The notes: generated by a model from the sequence alone, not told the origin. A stretch of DNA of 51,922 nucleotides from an uncultured Burkholderiales bacterium (GCA_903910745.1 CAIWAO010000125.1:1-51922); one strand, 5' to 3'; positions 1 to 9,431 are shown, counted from the stretch's first letter. A program made the numbers and translations.

Positions 1-1982
1 ACACGATTGCTGCAACTGCTGGGACTGCTGCGGCTGCTGAAATACAAGATGCGAATAAAATAAATACCGAAATTTCGCATCAATACGCACCCGAATCTGC
101 ATCGCAAACACTTCAAAAAAACAACGTAGCTCACGGCAAATACTCCCGCGAGGTTATTGCTACAGCCAATCCTATTGCAACTCAAAGCGGTTGGACCATA
201 CTGAGTCGAGGGGGCAACGCAGTAGACGCAGCAGTCTGTATACAAATGGTTCTGACCTTAGTGGAGCCTCAGTCGAGCGGAATTGGGGGTGGCGGTTTTT
301 TAGTTCTTGGCAAGAGCGCCTTGAATTGGAAGGACAAGAAAAAGAATCAGAGTTCGCATCAGCACAGGACTGATACTATCTCTAAACTAGAGGACTCAAT
401 TATCGTATTTGATGGACGAGAAACAGCACCTTCAAGTGCTACCGAAAATCTATTTTTAGACGCCTCTGGGATAGAGGTCAAACCTATGGATTTCAAGACG
501 GCCCAACTCAGCTCAAAATCCATAGGAGTGCCTGGGGTGGTTGCCATGCTGTGGAAGGCTCATGAAAAATACGGTAAATTGCCCTGGAATGCAGTTATCG
601 AACCAGCAATCGAACTGGCAGAGTCTGGATTTCCAGTCAGTCCAAGATTACACGAATTGCTGGTTTTAGATAAAGATTTAATCAAGGACAAAGTTGCTAG
701 GGATTATTTTTTTCAACCAAATCTGGATCCCTGGCCAATTGGTCACATATTAAAAAATCCTGAACTCGCACGCGTTCTTAAGAGCATTGCAAATGAGGGA
801 GCAAACGGGCTTTACTTGGGTAAATGGGCAAAGTCAATTGTTGATACAGTCAATGGCGATTTTGACTCTAAATACATGAACCTAAATGATTTGGCCGGTT
901 ATAGGTCAATCGTTCGCTCGCCTCTTTGTTTTGACTTCACTTCCAATCAAAACTTACAGGCAGTAATCAAAAAATCTGAAGAATCTCATTCCTACAAAAT
1001 ATGTGGCGCGCCTCCCCCATCCTCTGGAACCTTGGCGATGGCACAAATTTTTGGAATGTTGATTCATACCCCGGGTGATCAACTTCCATTTGGTCCAGAT
1101 TGGTTGCATTATTACACCGAGGCATCGAGACTTGCCTTTGCAGACAGGGATCAGTATGTTGGAGATTTAGAGTTGAATGATGATACGCATAGTCAAGCAA
1201 ATTACAAATTGTGGCACTCTCTTATAAGCCCAGAGTACTTAAATCTTCGAGCAAAGCTAATTGAGGATTCAAAGATGAGCACCCCAAAATACGGTGTGCC
1301 TGCTGAGTTGCAGGCCTCAAATATTGCCTTGCTCAATGCTCCAATGCCCGATCAACCTGAGCACGGCACAACTCATATGAGCATTGTTGATAGATACGGT
1401 AACTCTGTTGCATTCACCTCAACTGTTGAAAGTGCCTTTGGTGCTCACAAAATGGTTAACGCTAATGATGGGTTCAAGGGAGGGTTCTTGATGAACTCTG
1501 AGCTAACAGACTTCAGTTTTTTAAGCCACGACTCACAAGGCAAACCAATCATAAACCGTGTACAACCTGGAAAACGACCTAGATCCTCAATGACCCCGAC
1601 CTTGGTATTTGAAATACCGAGCTCTAACAAAACCAAATCCACAACCCTAGGCTCTCAACCCAACTTCAAAGCAAGTTTAGGAAGTCCTGGAGGTGCAGCG
1701 ATCATTCACTTTACAACACAAACACTTTGGGCTATGTTGAAATGGGATTTATCTCCGCAAGAGGCTATAAATCTTCCTCACTTTGCGATCATCAAACCAA
1801 CTGGAAACTTGTATTTAGAAAAAGATGCCTTTGATGATATCTGGACCCAATCGCTACTTGGAAGACAACAAACTTATGTGATGACTCCGCTTACAAGCGG
1901 AATACAAGCCATTGAAGCAGTAAATAAGGGCTTTATCGCGGGAGCGGATAATAGGCGTGAGGGTACTGTCATCGGCCGCTAA
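1..1982 (+). CDS. ggt: gamma-glutamyltranspeptidase / glutathione hydrolase, 5'-truncated by window edge
   Basis: This Ntn-hydrolase removes or transfers the gamma-glutamyl group of glutathione and related peptides, usually in the periplasm. The frame is already open at base 3 and no start is seen, so the N-terminus and any signal peptide lie outside the window. About 659 residues are present. Family signatures run in order: a segment ATANPIATQSGW, then LSRGGNAVDAA, then EPQSSGIGGGGF near the N-terminus, and the autoprocessing site EHGTTHMS, in which the first Thr (codon 1368-1370) should become the nucleophile and first residue of the small subunit. SPGGAAI near 1683-1703 is the usual oxyanion/substrate motif. 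The first visible residues form an Ala/Thr-rich tract encoded by a 9-bp tandem repeat, upstream of the conserved fold. It lies 77 bases before dnaG on the same strand. Confidence 0.93.
   Translation, partial: TIAATAGTAAAAEIQDANKINTEISHQYAPESASQTLQKNNVAHGKYSREVIATANPIATQSGWTILSRGGNAVDAAVCIQMVLTLVEPQSSGIGGGGFLVLGKSALNWKDKKKNQSSHQHRTDTISKLEDSIIVFDGRETAPSSATENLFLDASGIEVKPMDFKTAQLSSKSIGVPGVVAMLWKAHEKYGKLPWNAVIEPAIELAESGFPVSPRLHELLVLDKDLIKDKVARDYFFQPNLDPWPIGHILKNPELARVLKSIANEGANGLYLGKWAKSIVDTVNGDFDSKYMNLNDLAGYRSIVRSPLCFDFTSNQNLQAVIKKSEESHSYKICGAPPPSSGTLAMAQIFGMLIHTPGDQLPFGPDWLHYYTEASRLAFADRDQYVGDLELNDDTHSQANYKLWHSLISPEYLNLRAKLIEDSKMSTPKYGVPAELQASNIALLNAPMPDQPEHGTTHMSIVDRYGNSVAFTSTVESAFGAHKMVNANDGFKGGFLMNSELTDFSFLSHDSQGKPIINRVQPGKRPRSSMTPTLVFEIPSSNKTKSTTLGSQPNFKASLGSPGGAAIIHFTTQTLWAMLKWDLSPQEAINLPHFAIIKPTGNLYLEKDAFDDIWTQSLLGRQQTYVMTPLTSGIQAIEAVNKGFIAGADNRREGTVIGR
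9..35 (+). repeat. three 9-bp tandem units in the ggt N-terminal tail
   Basis: Units gctgcaact, gctgggact and gctgcggct lie head to tail and in frame with ggt, encoding an Ala/Thr/Gly-rich stretch before the conserved domain. The unit is a multiple of three, so unit gain or loss would keep the frame. Confidence 0.6.
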
Positions 1983-2059
1983 AAATTGAATTTCACCGTC
2001 GCTGACTTGCACTCTACAATTAAATTAAATCAATTTACTCACTAACTTTATAAAAATCA

Positions 2060-4000
2060 ATGTCAATTCCACAATCATTCATCCAAGAACTGCTCAACCG
2101 GGCGGATGTGGTTGATATTGTCGGAAGGTATGTGCAATTAAAAAAAGCCGGTGCTAATTTCTCGGGACTGTGTCCCTTTCATTCTGAGAAGTCCCCCTCG
2201 TTCACGGTCAGTCCAACCAAACAATTTTTTCACTGCTTCGGATGCGGTAAAAACGGAAATGCGATTGGTTTTTTAATGGAACACGCGGGCATGAATTTCG
2301 TAGAGGCTGTCAAAGACCTCGCCCAAACATACAATATGGTTGTACCCGAGGAGAACCTGTCCCCTGAGGACAAAGCTCGAAAGGGGGAACATAAAGAACA
2401 TGTACAAAGTTTGACCGAAGTTTTGGAGAAAGCAAGCCAAGACTACAAAAAGCAACTTAAAAATTCTCCCAAAGCCGTTGCCTATTTAAAAGAGCGCGGT
2501 TTATCGGGCGAGATTGCCAAATTATTTGGACTTGGGTTTGCACCGGAGGGGTGGAGAAACCTTGCAAGCGTGTTTCCAGACTACAGTAGCCCCCTTCTGG
2601 TTGAGAGCGGACTGGTTATCTCATCCCAAGAAGAGGGAGCAGATGAGAAAAGATATGACCGCTTTCGAGACAGAATCATGTTCCCAATTCGCAGCATCAA
2701 GGGCGAATGCATCGGATTTGGCGGAAGAGTCATACCGGTTAGTGGCGCACCCAATCAACCTGGCCCAAAATATTTAAACTCACCCGAGACCCCAGTCTTC
2801 ATAAAAGGTCGTGAACTTTACGGACTTTTTGAGGCCAGACAGTCCCTAAGAACTATGGGCTACTGCTTGGTAACAGAGGGTTACATGGACGTTGTAGCAC
2901 TGGCCCAGTGGGGTTTCCCAAATGCTGTCGCAACTCTTGGTACAGCATGCACAAATGAGCATGTACAAAAATTATTTAGATTTACGGATGTTGTGGTCTT
3001 TAGTTTTGACGGCGATGCAGCTGGTCAAAGGGCTGCGAGAAAGGCACTCGAGGTTGCGATTCCATTTGCTAGCGACACAAGGAGTGTGAAATTTTTGTTT
3101 CTTCCAAAAGAACACGATCCTGACTCTTATATAAGGGAATACGGACAAGACGCATTTGCAAGGTTTGTATCTGACGCCACTCCCTTGTCTAGGTATTTAA
3201 TCGAGTCTGCAAGAGTTGGCTGTGATTTAGAAACTGCAGAAGGCCGAGCTCAGTTCGCATCTCTTGCAAAACCCCTTTGGGAGCCCATGCCCCAAGGAGT
3301 TCTCAAGAGCCAATTAATGAGTGAAATAGCATCACTTGTTGGGATTGGAGAAAGAGAGCTCTTAAATCTTTGGACTCATACAGATCCAGCAAGCAAATAT
3401 GCTCAACAAGGACAATATCAATCAGGACAACTAGCTAAAGACTTCAAAAAAAATAGCAAGGGTGAAAAATTTGGCTTGAGTAGCTCACGGTATTCGCAGG
3501 GCAGCTCAAACTCTTATGGAAAATCTCAGAATTCAAGCCCTTTCGGTGGCTCATCAACCTTGTTGCCGCTCAGGCGTAAACCAAGTTCCAGAGCTGACCG
3601 AGCTATTCAAATTCTTTATGCAGACATGAGACACTGGGAGAACTTATCAAGCTCGCAACACAGCATGCTTTGCGAATTAAACGAGCCTCATGGCCCACTA
3701 TTTAAGTGGCTAGATTCTCAGTTTTTAGAGTTTGGAGTTCAACCCTGGGCCGCCCTCATTGAGGGATCTAAAGAGCATTCGCAACACTCATGGCTCATGC
3801 AACTATTTAAAAACACCCCTCCCGATTTAGAGAGCACTCCAGAGGAATTGGCCAGCATTTTGTTAGAAATGGAAAAAGATGCGATTGATCAAGAACTTAA
3901 GCAGCTCGTCTCAGTTGCCAATTCTGACCCGCAAGCCTACGAGCGAGTGCGGTTTTTAAACAACCGAAGAGCTAGACTGAAATCTGGTATTGCGGTATAA
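2060..4000 (+). CDS. dnaG: DNA primase DnaG
   Basis: DnaG makes RNA primers for replication at the fork together with DnaB helicase. The 646-residue length is normal. The CHC2 zinc-binding domain is at the N-terminus with ligands C38, H41, C59 and C62 (CPFH and HCFGC). The RNA-polymerase core follows, with LNSPETPVFIKG, then the TOPRIM motif EGYMDV at 273-278 and the metal-binding DGD at 317-319. A Ser/Gly/Asn-rich linker at roughly residues 460-510 separates the core from the C-terminal DnaB-interaction domain. The start is an ATG. It lies 185 bases upstream of rpoD on the same strand with no hairpin terminator between, as in the classical macromolecular-synthesis operon. rpsU is not directly upstream here; ggt is. 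Confidence 0.98.
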   Translation: MSIPQSFIQELLNRADVVDIVGRYVQLKKAGANFSGLCPFHSEKSPSFTVSPTKQFFHCFGCGKNGNAIGFLMEHAGMNFVEAVKDLAQTYNMVVPEENLSPEDKARKGEHKEHVQSLTEVLEKASQDYKKQLKNSPKAVAYLKERGLSGEIAKLFGLGFAPEGWRNLASVFPDYSSPLLVESGLVISSQEEGADEKRYDRFRDRIMFPIRSIKGECIGFGGRVIPVSGAPNQPGPKYLNSPETPVFIKGRELYGLFEARQSLRTMGYCLVTEGYMDVVALAQWGFPNAVATLGTACTNEHVQKLFRFTDVVVFSFDGDAAGQRAARKALEVAIPFASDTRSVKFLFLPKEHDPDSYIREYGQDAFARFVSDATPLSRYLIESARVGCDLETAEGRAQFASLAKPLWEPMPQGVLKSQLMSEIASLVGIGERELLNLWTHTDPASKYAQQGQYQSGQLAKDFKKNSKGEKFGLSSSRYSQGSSNSYGKSQNSSPFGGSSTLLPLRRKPSSRADRAIQILYADMRHWENLSSSQHSMLCELNEPHGPLFKWLDSQFLEFGVQPWAALIEGSKEHSQHSWLMQLFKNTPPDLESTPEELASILLEMEKDAIDQELKQLVSVANSDPQAYERVRFLNNRRARLKSGIAV

Positions 4001-4185
4001 TCCATTCACCTAAGCAAGAGCGACAGCAACACCTCCGGCGCGGCTAAATGTAGACTTTATAACTACGAATTGCCCAAATTCCGCTAGGATTGCATACCAA
4101 ATGATCGCCCTCTCATCTTGCCTTGTAATCTGAATACAAACTATCCCTAGTTAGTAAGCACCAACACACAACCTGTTGAGGATTT

Positions 4186-6621
4186 ATGCCAACCCCCAAG
4201 TCTAAAAAACCAAGTGGTAAAACAATTTCTGCCACTGCTAAAAAAGCATCTCCTACCTCTAAAGTAGCCCCTAAAGCAACTAAGGTAGCCCCCAAAGCTG
4301 CCAAACCGAGTCCTTCTAAAGTGTCCCAAACAGCAAAATCAAAGCCTGTAGCCGCGGCTACTAAAAACAACAAAACTGCTGTATCAAAGAAACCAGTAGC
4401 CAAAACTGTGGCAAAAACTGTTGCCAAAGCTGCAGCAAAAACCTTAGCAAAACCCGCTACAAAACCGACCAAAGTGGCGACTCCAGCACCTGCCAAGTCA
4501 GCGCCTGTAAAAACCGCCACTGCCAAAGTGGCCGCATCCAAAGCGCCCGCAGCAAAAAATGCGAGTGCAAAACCAACCCCGGTTAAGAAAAAGAAAGAGT
4601 CAAAAGATCCAATCATGCTTGATCCGGTGCTTGACGAGGAATTGGATATTGAAGGCGAACTGCCCGATGAGGCAAGTGCCGGCACAAGCACTGAGAAAGT
4701 AAAACCACTTCGTATGAAAATCAGCAAGGCAAAAGAACGTGCCTTGATGAAAGAGTTCGGTTTAGATGAAGCTGTTTTATCTGAGGAAGATTTGGCAAAA
4801 CGTCGCCAACGCCTTAAAACACTTATCAAACTTGGAAAGACTCGTGGCTATTTAACCCACGGTGAAATATCTGATCACCTTCCGGACAAGTTGGTAGACG
4901 CTGAAACTCTAGAAATTGTGATTTCCATGTTAAACGACATGGGAGTTGCGGTATATGAGCAAACCCCAGACGCAGAGACCTTACTTCTTACGAACACTGG
5001 CCCTACCACGGCAACCGAGGAGGAGGCTGAGGAAGAGGCAGAGGCTGCGCTCTCAACTGTGGACAGTGAATTTGGTCGAACAACAGACCCGGTTCGTATG
5101 TACATGCGAGAGATGGGAACGGTTGAACTTTTAACGCGTGAAGGCGAGATTGAGATTGCTAAACGCATTGAAGGCGGGCTAATGGCCATGATGAAGGCCA
5201 TCAGTGAGTCTCCATCAACTATTGCTGAGATTTTGCGTCTCAAAGACGAAATTGCTGAAGGCAAAGTTGTGATCTCCAGCGTTGTTGACGGCTTCAGCAA
5301 TGCTGATGAAGCAGATGACTACGTTGCAGAGGAAGATTTTGACGAGTTTGACGACTCAGATGATGATGATGGCAAAGGCGGCAGTAAAGCTTTAACTAAG
5401 AAATTAGAGGAGCTCAAGCGTGAGGCTATAAGAAGGTTTGACATCATCACGGTGCTCTTTGATAAAGTCCACAAAGTTTACGAAAAAGAAGGCTGGGGCA
5501 CGCCAAATTACTTGAAAGCTCAAAAGGCATTAAGCGATGAGTTGATGACGATTCGCTTTACGGCTCGTACTATTGAGAAGCTGTGTGATATGGTTCGCTC
5601 ACAAGTTGACGATATGCGTAAGAAAGAGCGCCAACTCAGAAGAATTATTGTTGATAAATGCGGCATGCCCCAAGACGTTTTCATCAAAGAGTTCCCCGAG
5701 AACTTACTCAACTTGAGATGGGTTGAAAAGCAGTCTACTGCTGGTAAGCCCTGGTCTGTAACGATGACTCGTAACATTCCAGCGATTCAAGAGTTGCAGC
5801 AACGCTTAATTGATCTTCAAACCAGGGTGGTTGTCCCTTTAATTGAACTCAAGAGCATCAACAAGCGCATGAACGAGGGCGAGGCAGCATCACGCAACGC
5901 TAAGAAAGAAATGATCGAGGCCAACCTCAGATTGGTCATCTCGATTGCGAAGAAATACACCAACCGTGGACTTCAATTCTTAGACTTGATTCAAGAGGGC
6001 AATATTGGACTGATGAAGGCGGTTGACAAATTTGAATACCGCCGAGGCTATAAGTTCTCCACGTATGCAACTTGGTGGATCAGGCAAGCGATCACTCGCT
6101 CCATTGCTGATCAAGCTAGAACGATTCGAATTCCAGTTCATATGATTGAGACCATCAACAAAATGAACAGGATATCTCGCCAACACCTGCAGGAGTTTGG
6201 CTTTGAGCCAGATGCCTCTGTTTTGGCAGAGAAAATGGAGATGCCTGAGGACAAGATCCGCAAGATCATGAAGATTGCCAAAGAGCCAATCTCCATGGAG
6301 ACCCCGATTGGAGATGATGACGATTCACATCTAGGAGACTTCATTGAGGACTCGGCAAATACGGCACCCCTAGAGGCAGCAATGCAAGCGGGTTTGAGAG
6401 ACGTAGTTAAGGAAATATTGGACGGCCTGACTCCAAGGGAAGCAAAAGTTCTGCGCATGCGTTTCGGTATCGAGATGAGCACTGACCACACACTAGAAGA
6501 GGTTGGTAAACAATTTGATGTGACCCGTGAGAGGATCAGGCAAATTGAGGCCAAAGCACTGCGCAAATTAAAGCATCCATCCAGGTCTGACAAACTACGA
6601 AGCTTTATCGATACTTTGTAA
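4186..6621 (+). CDS. rpoD: RNA polymerase primary sigma factor RpoD (sigma-70)
   Basis: This is the housekeeping sigma factor that directs RNA polymerase to -35/-10 promoters. The 811-residue protein is much longer than E. coli RpoD (613 residues). Roughly the first 140 residues are a low-complexity Lys/Ala/Pro tail resembling histone H1 tails. Region 1.1 follows (about 185-262), then region 1.2, a non-conserved acidic insert, region 2 (about 578-655, including [20 protein letters not shown], which reads the -10 element), region 3, and the region 4 helix-turn-helix [18 protein letters not shown] near the C-terminus, which reads the -35 element. The ATG follows a GAGG ribosome site at good spacing. 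A strong hairpin terminator lies about 90 bases after the stop. Confidence 0.98.
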   Translation: MPTPKSKKPSGKTISATAKKASPTSKVAPKATKVAPKAAKPSPSKVSQTAKSKPVAAATKNNKTAVSKKPVAKTVAKTVAKAAAKTLAKPATKPTKVATPAPAKSAPVKTATAKVAASKAPAAKNASAKPTPVKKKKESKDPIMLDPVLDEELDIEGELPDEASAGTSTEKVKPLRMKISKAKERALMKEFGLDEAVLSEEDLAKRRQRLKTLIKLGKTRGYLTHGEISDHLPDKLVDAETLEIVISMLNDMGVAVYEQTPDAETLLLTNTGPTTATEEEAEEEAEAALSTVDSEFGRTTDPVRMYMREMGTVELLTREGEIEIAKRIEGGLMAMMKAISESPSTIAEILRLKDEIAEGKVVISSVVDGFSNADEADDYVAEEDFDEFDDSDDDDGKGGSKALTKKLEELKREAIRRFDIITVLFDKVHKVYEKEGWGTPNYLKAQKALSDELMTIRFTARTIEKLCDMVRSQVDDMRKKERQLRRIIVDKCGMPQDVFIKEFPENLLNLRWVEKQSTAGKPWSVTMTRNIPAIQELQQRLIDLQTRVVVPLIELKSINKRMNEGEAASRNAKKEMIEANLRLVISIAKKYTNRGLQFLDLIQEGNIGLMKAVDKFEYRRGYKFSTYATWWIRQAITRSIADQARTIRIPVHMIETINKMNRISRQHLQEFGFEPDASVLAEKMEMPEDKIRKIMKIAKEPISMETPIGDDDDSHLGDFIEDSANTAPLEAAMQAGLRDVVKEILDGLTPREAKVLRMRFGIEMSTDHTLEEVGKQFDVTRERIRQIEAKALRKLKHPSRSDKLRSFIDTL
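4261..4302 (+). repeat. 21-bp tandem duplication in the rpoD N-terminal tail
   Basis: Two adjacent 21-bp copies encode KVAPKAT and KVAPKAA. The repeat is in frame within the basic tail of RpoD. Confidence 0.6.
4398..4469 (+). repeat. six 12-bp tandem units in the rpoD N-terminal tail
   Basis: Units of four codons encode [20 protein letters not shown] and TKPT in succession. Copies differ mostly at third positions and at one variable codon, so this is an old, diverged in-frame array. Confidence 0.65.
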
Positions 6622-6710
6622 ACCAATTTCAACTAAGTACCGACTTTAAATTTATATCTAAAAGAGCCAATGTTAGTTTGGGCACGCTAAAGGTTTTGTA
6701 ATTATTGAAC

Positions 6711-6751
6711 AATTACCCAATATTCACATAAGAATGTTGGGTAATTTTTTT
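6711..6751 (+). terminator. rho-independent terminator after rpoD
   Basis: A 15-bp stem (arm 6711-6725 with arm 6732-6746, one G-T pair) with a 6-base loop runs into seven T on the plus strand. It should end the dnaG-rpoD transcript. Confidence 0.9.
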
Positions 6752-6876
6752 ACTCATACCCCTTTTATTTTGAAAACTTAATTAAAATTTCTTTGTGATT
6801 TGAAATAATTAGCTATAGAATTCAACCCCAATGACAAGTAGAGTTCACTCTTCTTTACACAAGCCTTTTTCAAGAA

Positions 6877-6885
6877 TGATATAAT
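6877..6885 (+). promoter_or_regulatory. extended -10 promoter for the small winged-helix gene
   Basis: TGaTATAAT is a perfect extended -10 element ending 26 bases before the ATG at 6912. No good -35 at 17-base spacing is seen (TTTACA is 20 bases upstream), which fits an extended -10 promoter. Confidence 0.55.
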
Positions 6886-6911
6886 TTAGCATTACCAATT
6901 TGTAATAAAAC

Positions 6912-7256
6912 ATGAACTCCAAAGATATATACGTCCGTTTTTTGACTCTTTTGCAAACATTACAAGCCAAAGAATTGGGCGATAAACTAGATTCAACAGC
7001 TGAAAGACTGTTAGAGATGATTACCGTTCAACACGGTCTGGAACAAACATTAACCGTTACAGAGTGTATGGAGTTAGATAGCATTGCATCGCCTGCGACT
7101 ATCCACAGAAAACTTGATGAACTCCGACTTCAAGGTTGGGTCGAGTTTGTGTACGAAGGCGAAAACCGCAGGACAAAATACTTGGTCCCATCATCTAAAG
7201 CATACAAATATTTTGACAAAGTATCAAAACTGATGTCTAAAGCTATTGCTCAATAA
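6912..7256 (+). CDS. small winged-helix transcriptional regulator (MarR-like)
   Basis: This 114-residue protein is probably a DNA-binding regulator. Residues about 45-80 contain a helix-turn-helix pattern with SPATIHRKLDELRLQGWVEF as recognition-helix region, followed by a wing with GENRRTKYLV. The N-terminal helix would form a dimer interface. No ligand-binding or catalytic residues are apparent. It stands alone between two hairpin terminators with its own extended -10 promoter, so it is a monocistronic unit whose target cannot be read from context. The specific family is not certain; MarR-type is the closest match by length and layout. Confidence 0.75.
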   Translation: MNSKDIYVRFLTLLQTLQAKELGDKLDSTAERLLEMITVQHGLEQTLTVTECMELDSIASPATIHRKLDELRLQGWVEFVYEGENRRTKYLVPSSKAYKYFDKVSKLMSKAIAQ

Positions 7257-7270
7257 TTTAAATTCAATAT

Positions 7271-7307
7271 CCTAAATATCCAATAGATAGGATATTTAGG
7301 TTAATTT
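7271..7307 (+). terminator. hairpin terminator after the winged-helix gene
   Basis: A perfect 11-bp stem (7271-7281 with 7290-7300) and an 8-base loop are followed by TTAATTTATT. The stem also lies downstream of bdhA on the opposite strand, so it may serve both genes, though the T tract is poor in that direction. Confidence 0.7.
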
Positions 7308-7349
7308 ATTAGCCTATCCCAGGGTTATCTTTTTCACAAATGCTCATCA

Positions 7350-8135
7350 TTAATGAGCACTCCAACCCCCGTCAATTGACATGACTGTTCCAGTGATGGA
7401 CGCTGCAACATTGGAAGCTAAATAAGCAGTCAATGATGCGACTTCTTGCATGGTTACAAATTTCTTGGTGGGCTGCGCTGCGAGTAAAACTTTTTCTTTC
7501 ACCTCTTCCTCTGTCATTCCCCTAGACTTCATCGTATCAGGAATCTGTTTTTCAACAAGCGGTGTCCAAACATATCCAGGTGCAATGGCATTCGCAGTGA
7601 TGCCCATCTCTGCAACCTCAAGGGCAACAGTTTTTGTAAGCCCAGCAACTCCGTGCTTAGCAGCAACGTAGGCTGATTTGTAGGGTGAGGCAATTAACGC
7701 GTGGGCTGAAGCTATGTTGATAATTCGCCCCCATCCCTTTTTCTTCATGGCGGGTAATGCAGCCTTGATGGTGTGAAAATTTGAAACCAAATTAATTGCA
7801 ATGATTGCATCGAATTTATCTTCTGGGAATTCATCTATAGGGCTGACATGTTGAATACCGGCGTTGTTGACCAGTATGTCCACACTACCGTGCTGAGCGA
7901 TTGCTTGCATGACCATTTCTCTGATCTCTCCTGGAACCATCATATTGGCGCCAGAGTAAGTACACTTCACTTTAAAATCTTGCTCAATGGAGGAACGCAC
8001 GTGCTCGATTTCTTTTGGGTCCCCAAGTCCGTTGAGAACAATGTTCGCACCCCCCTTTGCCAGTTCATGCGCGATAGCCAATCCTATACCACTTGTAGAG
8101 CCCGTGATGAGTGCGACTTTGTTAGCGAATTCCAT
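7350..8135 (-). CDS. bdhA: 3-hydroxybutyrate dehydrogenase (SDR family)
   Basis: The enzyme interconverts (R)-3-hydroxybutyrate and acetoacetate with NAD, typically in polyhydroxybutyrate turnover. The 261-residue SDR fold shows the cofactor motif TGSTSGIG (11-18), NNAG (90-93) and the catalytic triad S143, Y156, K160. The C-terminal part AYLASNVAASITGTVMSIDGGW is typical of this subfamily and of its length. The ATG follows an AAAGGA ribosome site. The upstream gap carries two tandem repeat arrays. It is separated from the protocatechuate operon by about 290 bases and is not obviously part of it, although pathway products feed the same central metabolism. Confidence 0.92.
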   Translation of the reverse strand: MEFANKVALITGSTSGIGLAIAHELAKGGANIVLNGLGDPKEIEHVRSSIEQDFKVKCTYSGANMMVPGEIREMVMQAIAQHGSVDILVNNAGIQHVSPIDEFPEDKFDAIIAINLVSNFHTIKAALPAMKKKGWGRIINIASAHALIASPYKSAYVAAKHGVAGLTKTVALEVAEMGITANAIAPGYVWTPLVEKQIPDTMKSRGMTEEEVKEKVLLAAQPTKKFVTMQEVASLTAYLASNVAASITGTVMSIDGGWSAH

Positions 8136-8177
8136 GGCGATGATTCCTTTGATATTTTAGTGTTGCAGTAAGTTGAT

Positions 8178-8204
8178 GGATTTAAGGGATTTAGAGGATT
8201 TAGT
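8178..8204. repeat. three 9-bp tandem units upstream of bdhA
   Basis: Units ggatttaag, ggatttaga and ggatttagt lie head to tail 43-69 bases upstream of the bdhA start, in its leader or promoter. Confidence 0.6.
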
Positions 8205-8235
8205 GGGTGTTTAGCTTACAAATATATCGCTTTTA

Positions 8236-8275
8236 TTCATATTTGTTGATATTTTTTCATATTTGTTTATATTAA
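8236..8275. repeat. two 20-bp direct repeats upstream of bdhA (possible operator)
   Basis: Two copies of ttcatatttgTtgatatt-like sequence start exactly 20 bases apart (8236 and 8256) and differ at one of 18 core positions. A spacing of about two helical turns would place two protein sites on the same DNA face. They lie 100-140 bases upstream of bdhA. Confidence 0.5.
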
Positions 8276-8364
8276 TACATCCAAATTTGCTAACCTATTT
8301 ATTTGAAGAATATTTTACACACCTAAGAGCAATTAAATTAATTCAAGTCTAAGCTCTCGAAGAC

Positions 8365-8391
8365 TTAATGGGTTTAATGAGTTTAATGTAC
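8365..8391. repeat. three 9-bp tandem units downstream of the aldo/keto reductase
   Basis: Units ttaatgggt, ttaatgagt and ttaatgtac are head to tail, 33-59 bases past the stop of the minus-strand aldo/keto reductase gene. Confidence 0.55.
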
Positions 8392-8423
8392 CGTGATAAG
8401 TTGACAGAGTTACATTTGCTGAA

Positions 8424-9431
8424 TTAAACAAAGTCCTCTGTATCCACCTCACGTCTGGCTTGGTCGTTGTATCTGTGCCCCGTAACGTTGTGATGATTAA
8501 TCAGCTTATCTAACTCTGTCATCTCTGTACTCGTGAAATGAATTTCACTGGCCGCGCAGTTTTCTTTTAGATGCTCCAAATTTTGTGTGCCTGGTATGGG
8601 AAGTATGAATTCTTCTTTACTCAACAACCACCCTAATGCGACCTGAGCAGGTGTTAAATTCCTATCTGTTGCAAATTTCTTGTATCCACCTAGCAGTTCG
8701 AGATTTTTGTTGTAATTCTCTGGATTGAACCTGGGCATTGTTTTGCGAATATCTTTCTCACCCAAATTACTGACATCGCTGAGCGTGCCGGTAAGGTAAC
8801 CTCTGGCAACAGGACTAAAGGCAACAAAGTTCACCCCGAGCTCTTTACAAGTAGCAAGCAACTCGATCTCTGGATTACGCGTCCAAAGGGAGTACTCAGT
8901 TTGTACCGCTGCAATGGGATGAACTGCGTGAGCGAGTTTTAGTGTTTTAGAGGAGACCTCAGAGAGCCCAATCGTTTGTATCTTCCCCTCTCTTACCAAA
9001 TCACTGAGTGCACCCACACTATCTTGGATGGGCACAGATTTATCCCATCTGTGCAAGTAATACAAATCAATCACATCCGTTTTAAGCCTGCCAAGCGCGT
9101 CTTCGCAGGTTTTTTTGATCGTCTCAGGACGTCCATCAATCACCCTCACCAATACACCGTCGCCGTTCTTGTCCACACCTTGCATGCCGCATTTACTGGC
9201 AAGGGTGAACTGACTCCTGTGCTTGGACAAAATATTACCAACCAATCTCTCGCTGGCACCAAACCCGTAAAGTGCAGCGGTATCAAAATGAGTTACGCCT
9301 AAATCAAGCGCCCCAAGTAGTATCCGCTCTGCCTGCTCATTGGAGACTGGCCCTGAGTAAGCATGACACAAATTCATGCACCCCAGGCCTATCGCACCTA
9401 CTTTAAAAGGACCCAGTTGACGTTGTTGCAT
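8424..9431 (-). CDS. aldo/keto reductase
   Basis: This 335-residue NADPH-dependent oxidoreductase probably reduces an aldehyde or ketone. The AKR catalytic tetrad is visible as D50, Y55 (FDTAALYGFG), K80 (LASKCG) and H127 (YYLHRWD). The C-terminal half has the AKR segment VALGWLLSKEEFILPIPGT, which binds NADP. It resembles the YajO/AKR13-type subfamily. The ATG follows a GGAG site. It is the last gene of the minus-strand protocatechuate cluster, 112 bases after ligC, so it may be co-transcribed. No role for an AKR is established in the 4,5-cleavage pathway, and the substrate cannot be read from sequence. Confidence 0.88.
   Translation of the reverse strand: MQQRQLGPFKVGAIGLGCMNLCHAYSGPVSNEQAERILLGALDLGVTHFDTAALYGFGASERLVGNILSKHRSQFTLASKCGMQGVDKNGDGVLVRVIDGRPETIKKTCEDALGRLKTDVIDLYYLHRWDKSVPIQDSVGALSDLVREGKIQTIGLSEVSSKTLKLAHAVHPIAAVQTEYSLWTRNPEIELLATCKELGVNFVAFSPVARGYLTGTLSDVSNLGEKDIRKTMPRFNPENYNKNLELLGGYKKFATDRNLTPAQVALGWLLSKEEFILPIPGTQNLEHLKENCAASEIHFTSTEMTELDKLINHHNVTGHRYNDQARREVDTEDFV

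Noticed and set aside
4113-4829. Long minus-strand open frame opposite the rpoD N-terminus
   Set aside because: It is the mirror of the Lys/Ala-rich rpoD tail; the low-complexity codons leave the antisense frame open. The hydrophobic product is an artefact.
6138-6632. Minus-strand open frame opposite the rpoD 3' end
   Set aside because: It overlaps conserved sigma regions 3-4 and has no recognisable domain or ribosome site.
7848-8171. Plus-strand open frame opposite bdhA
   Set aside because: It lies against a clear SDR gene and has no family features.
8178-8391. CRISPR array
   Set aside because: The repeats are short (9 and 20 bp), adjacent without unique spacers, and there are no cas genes.
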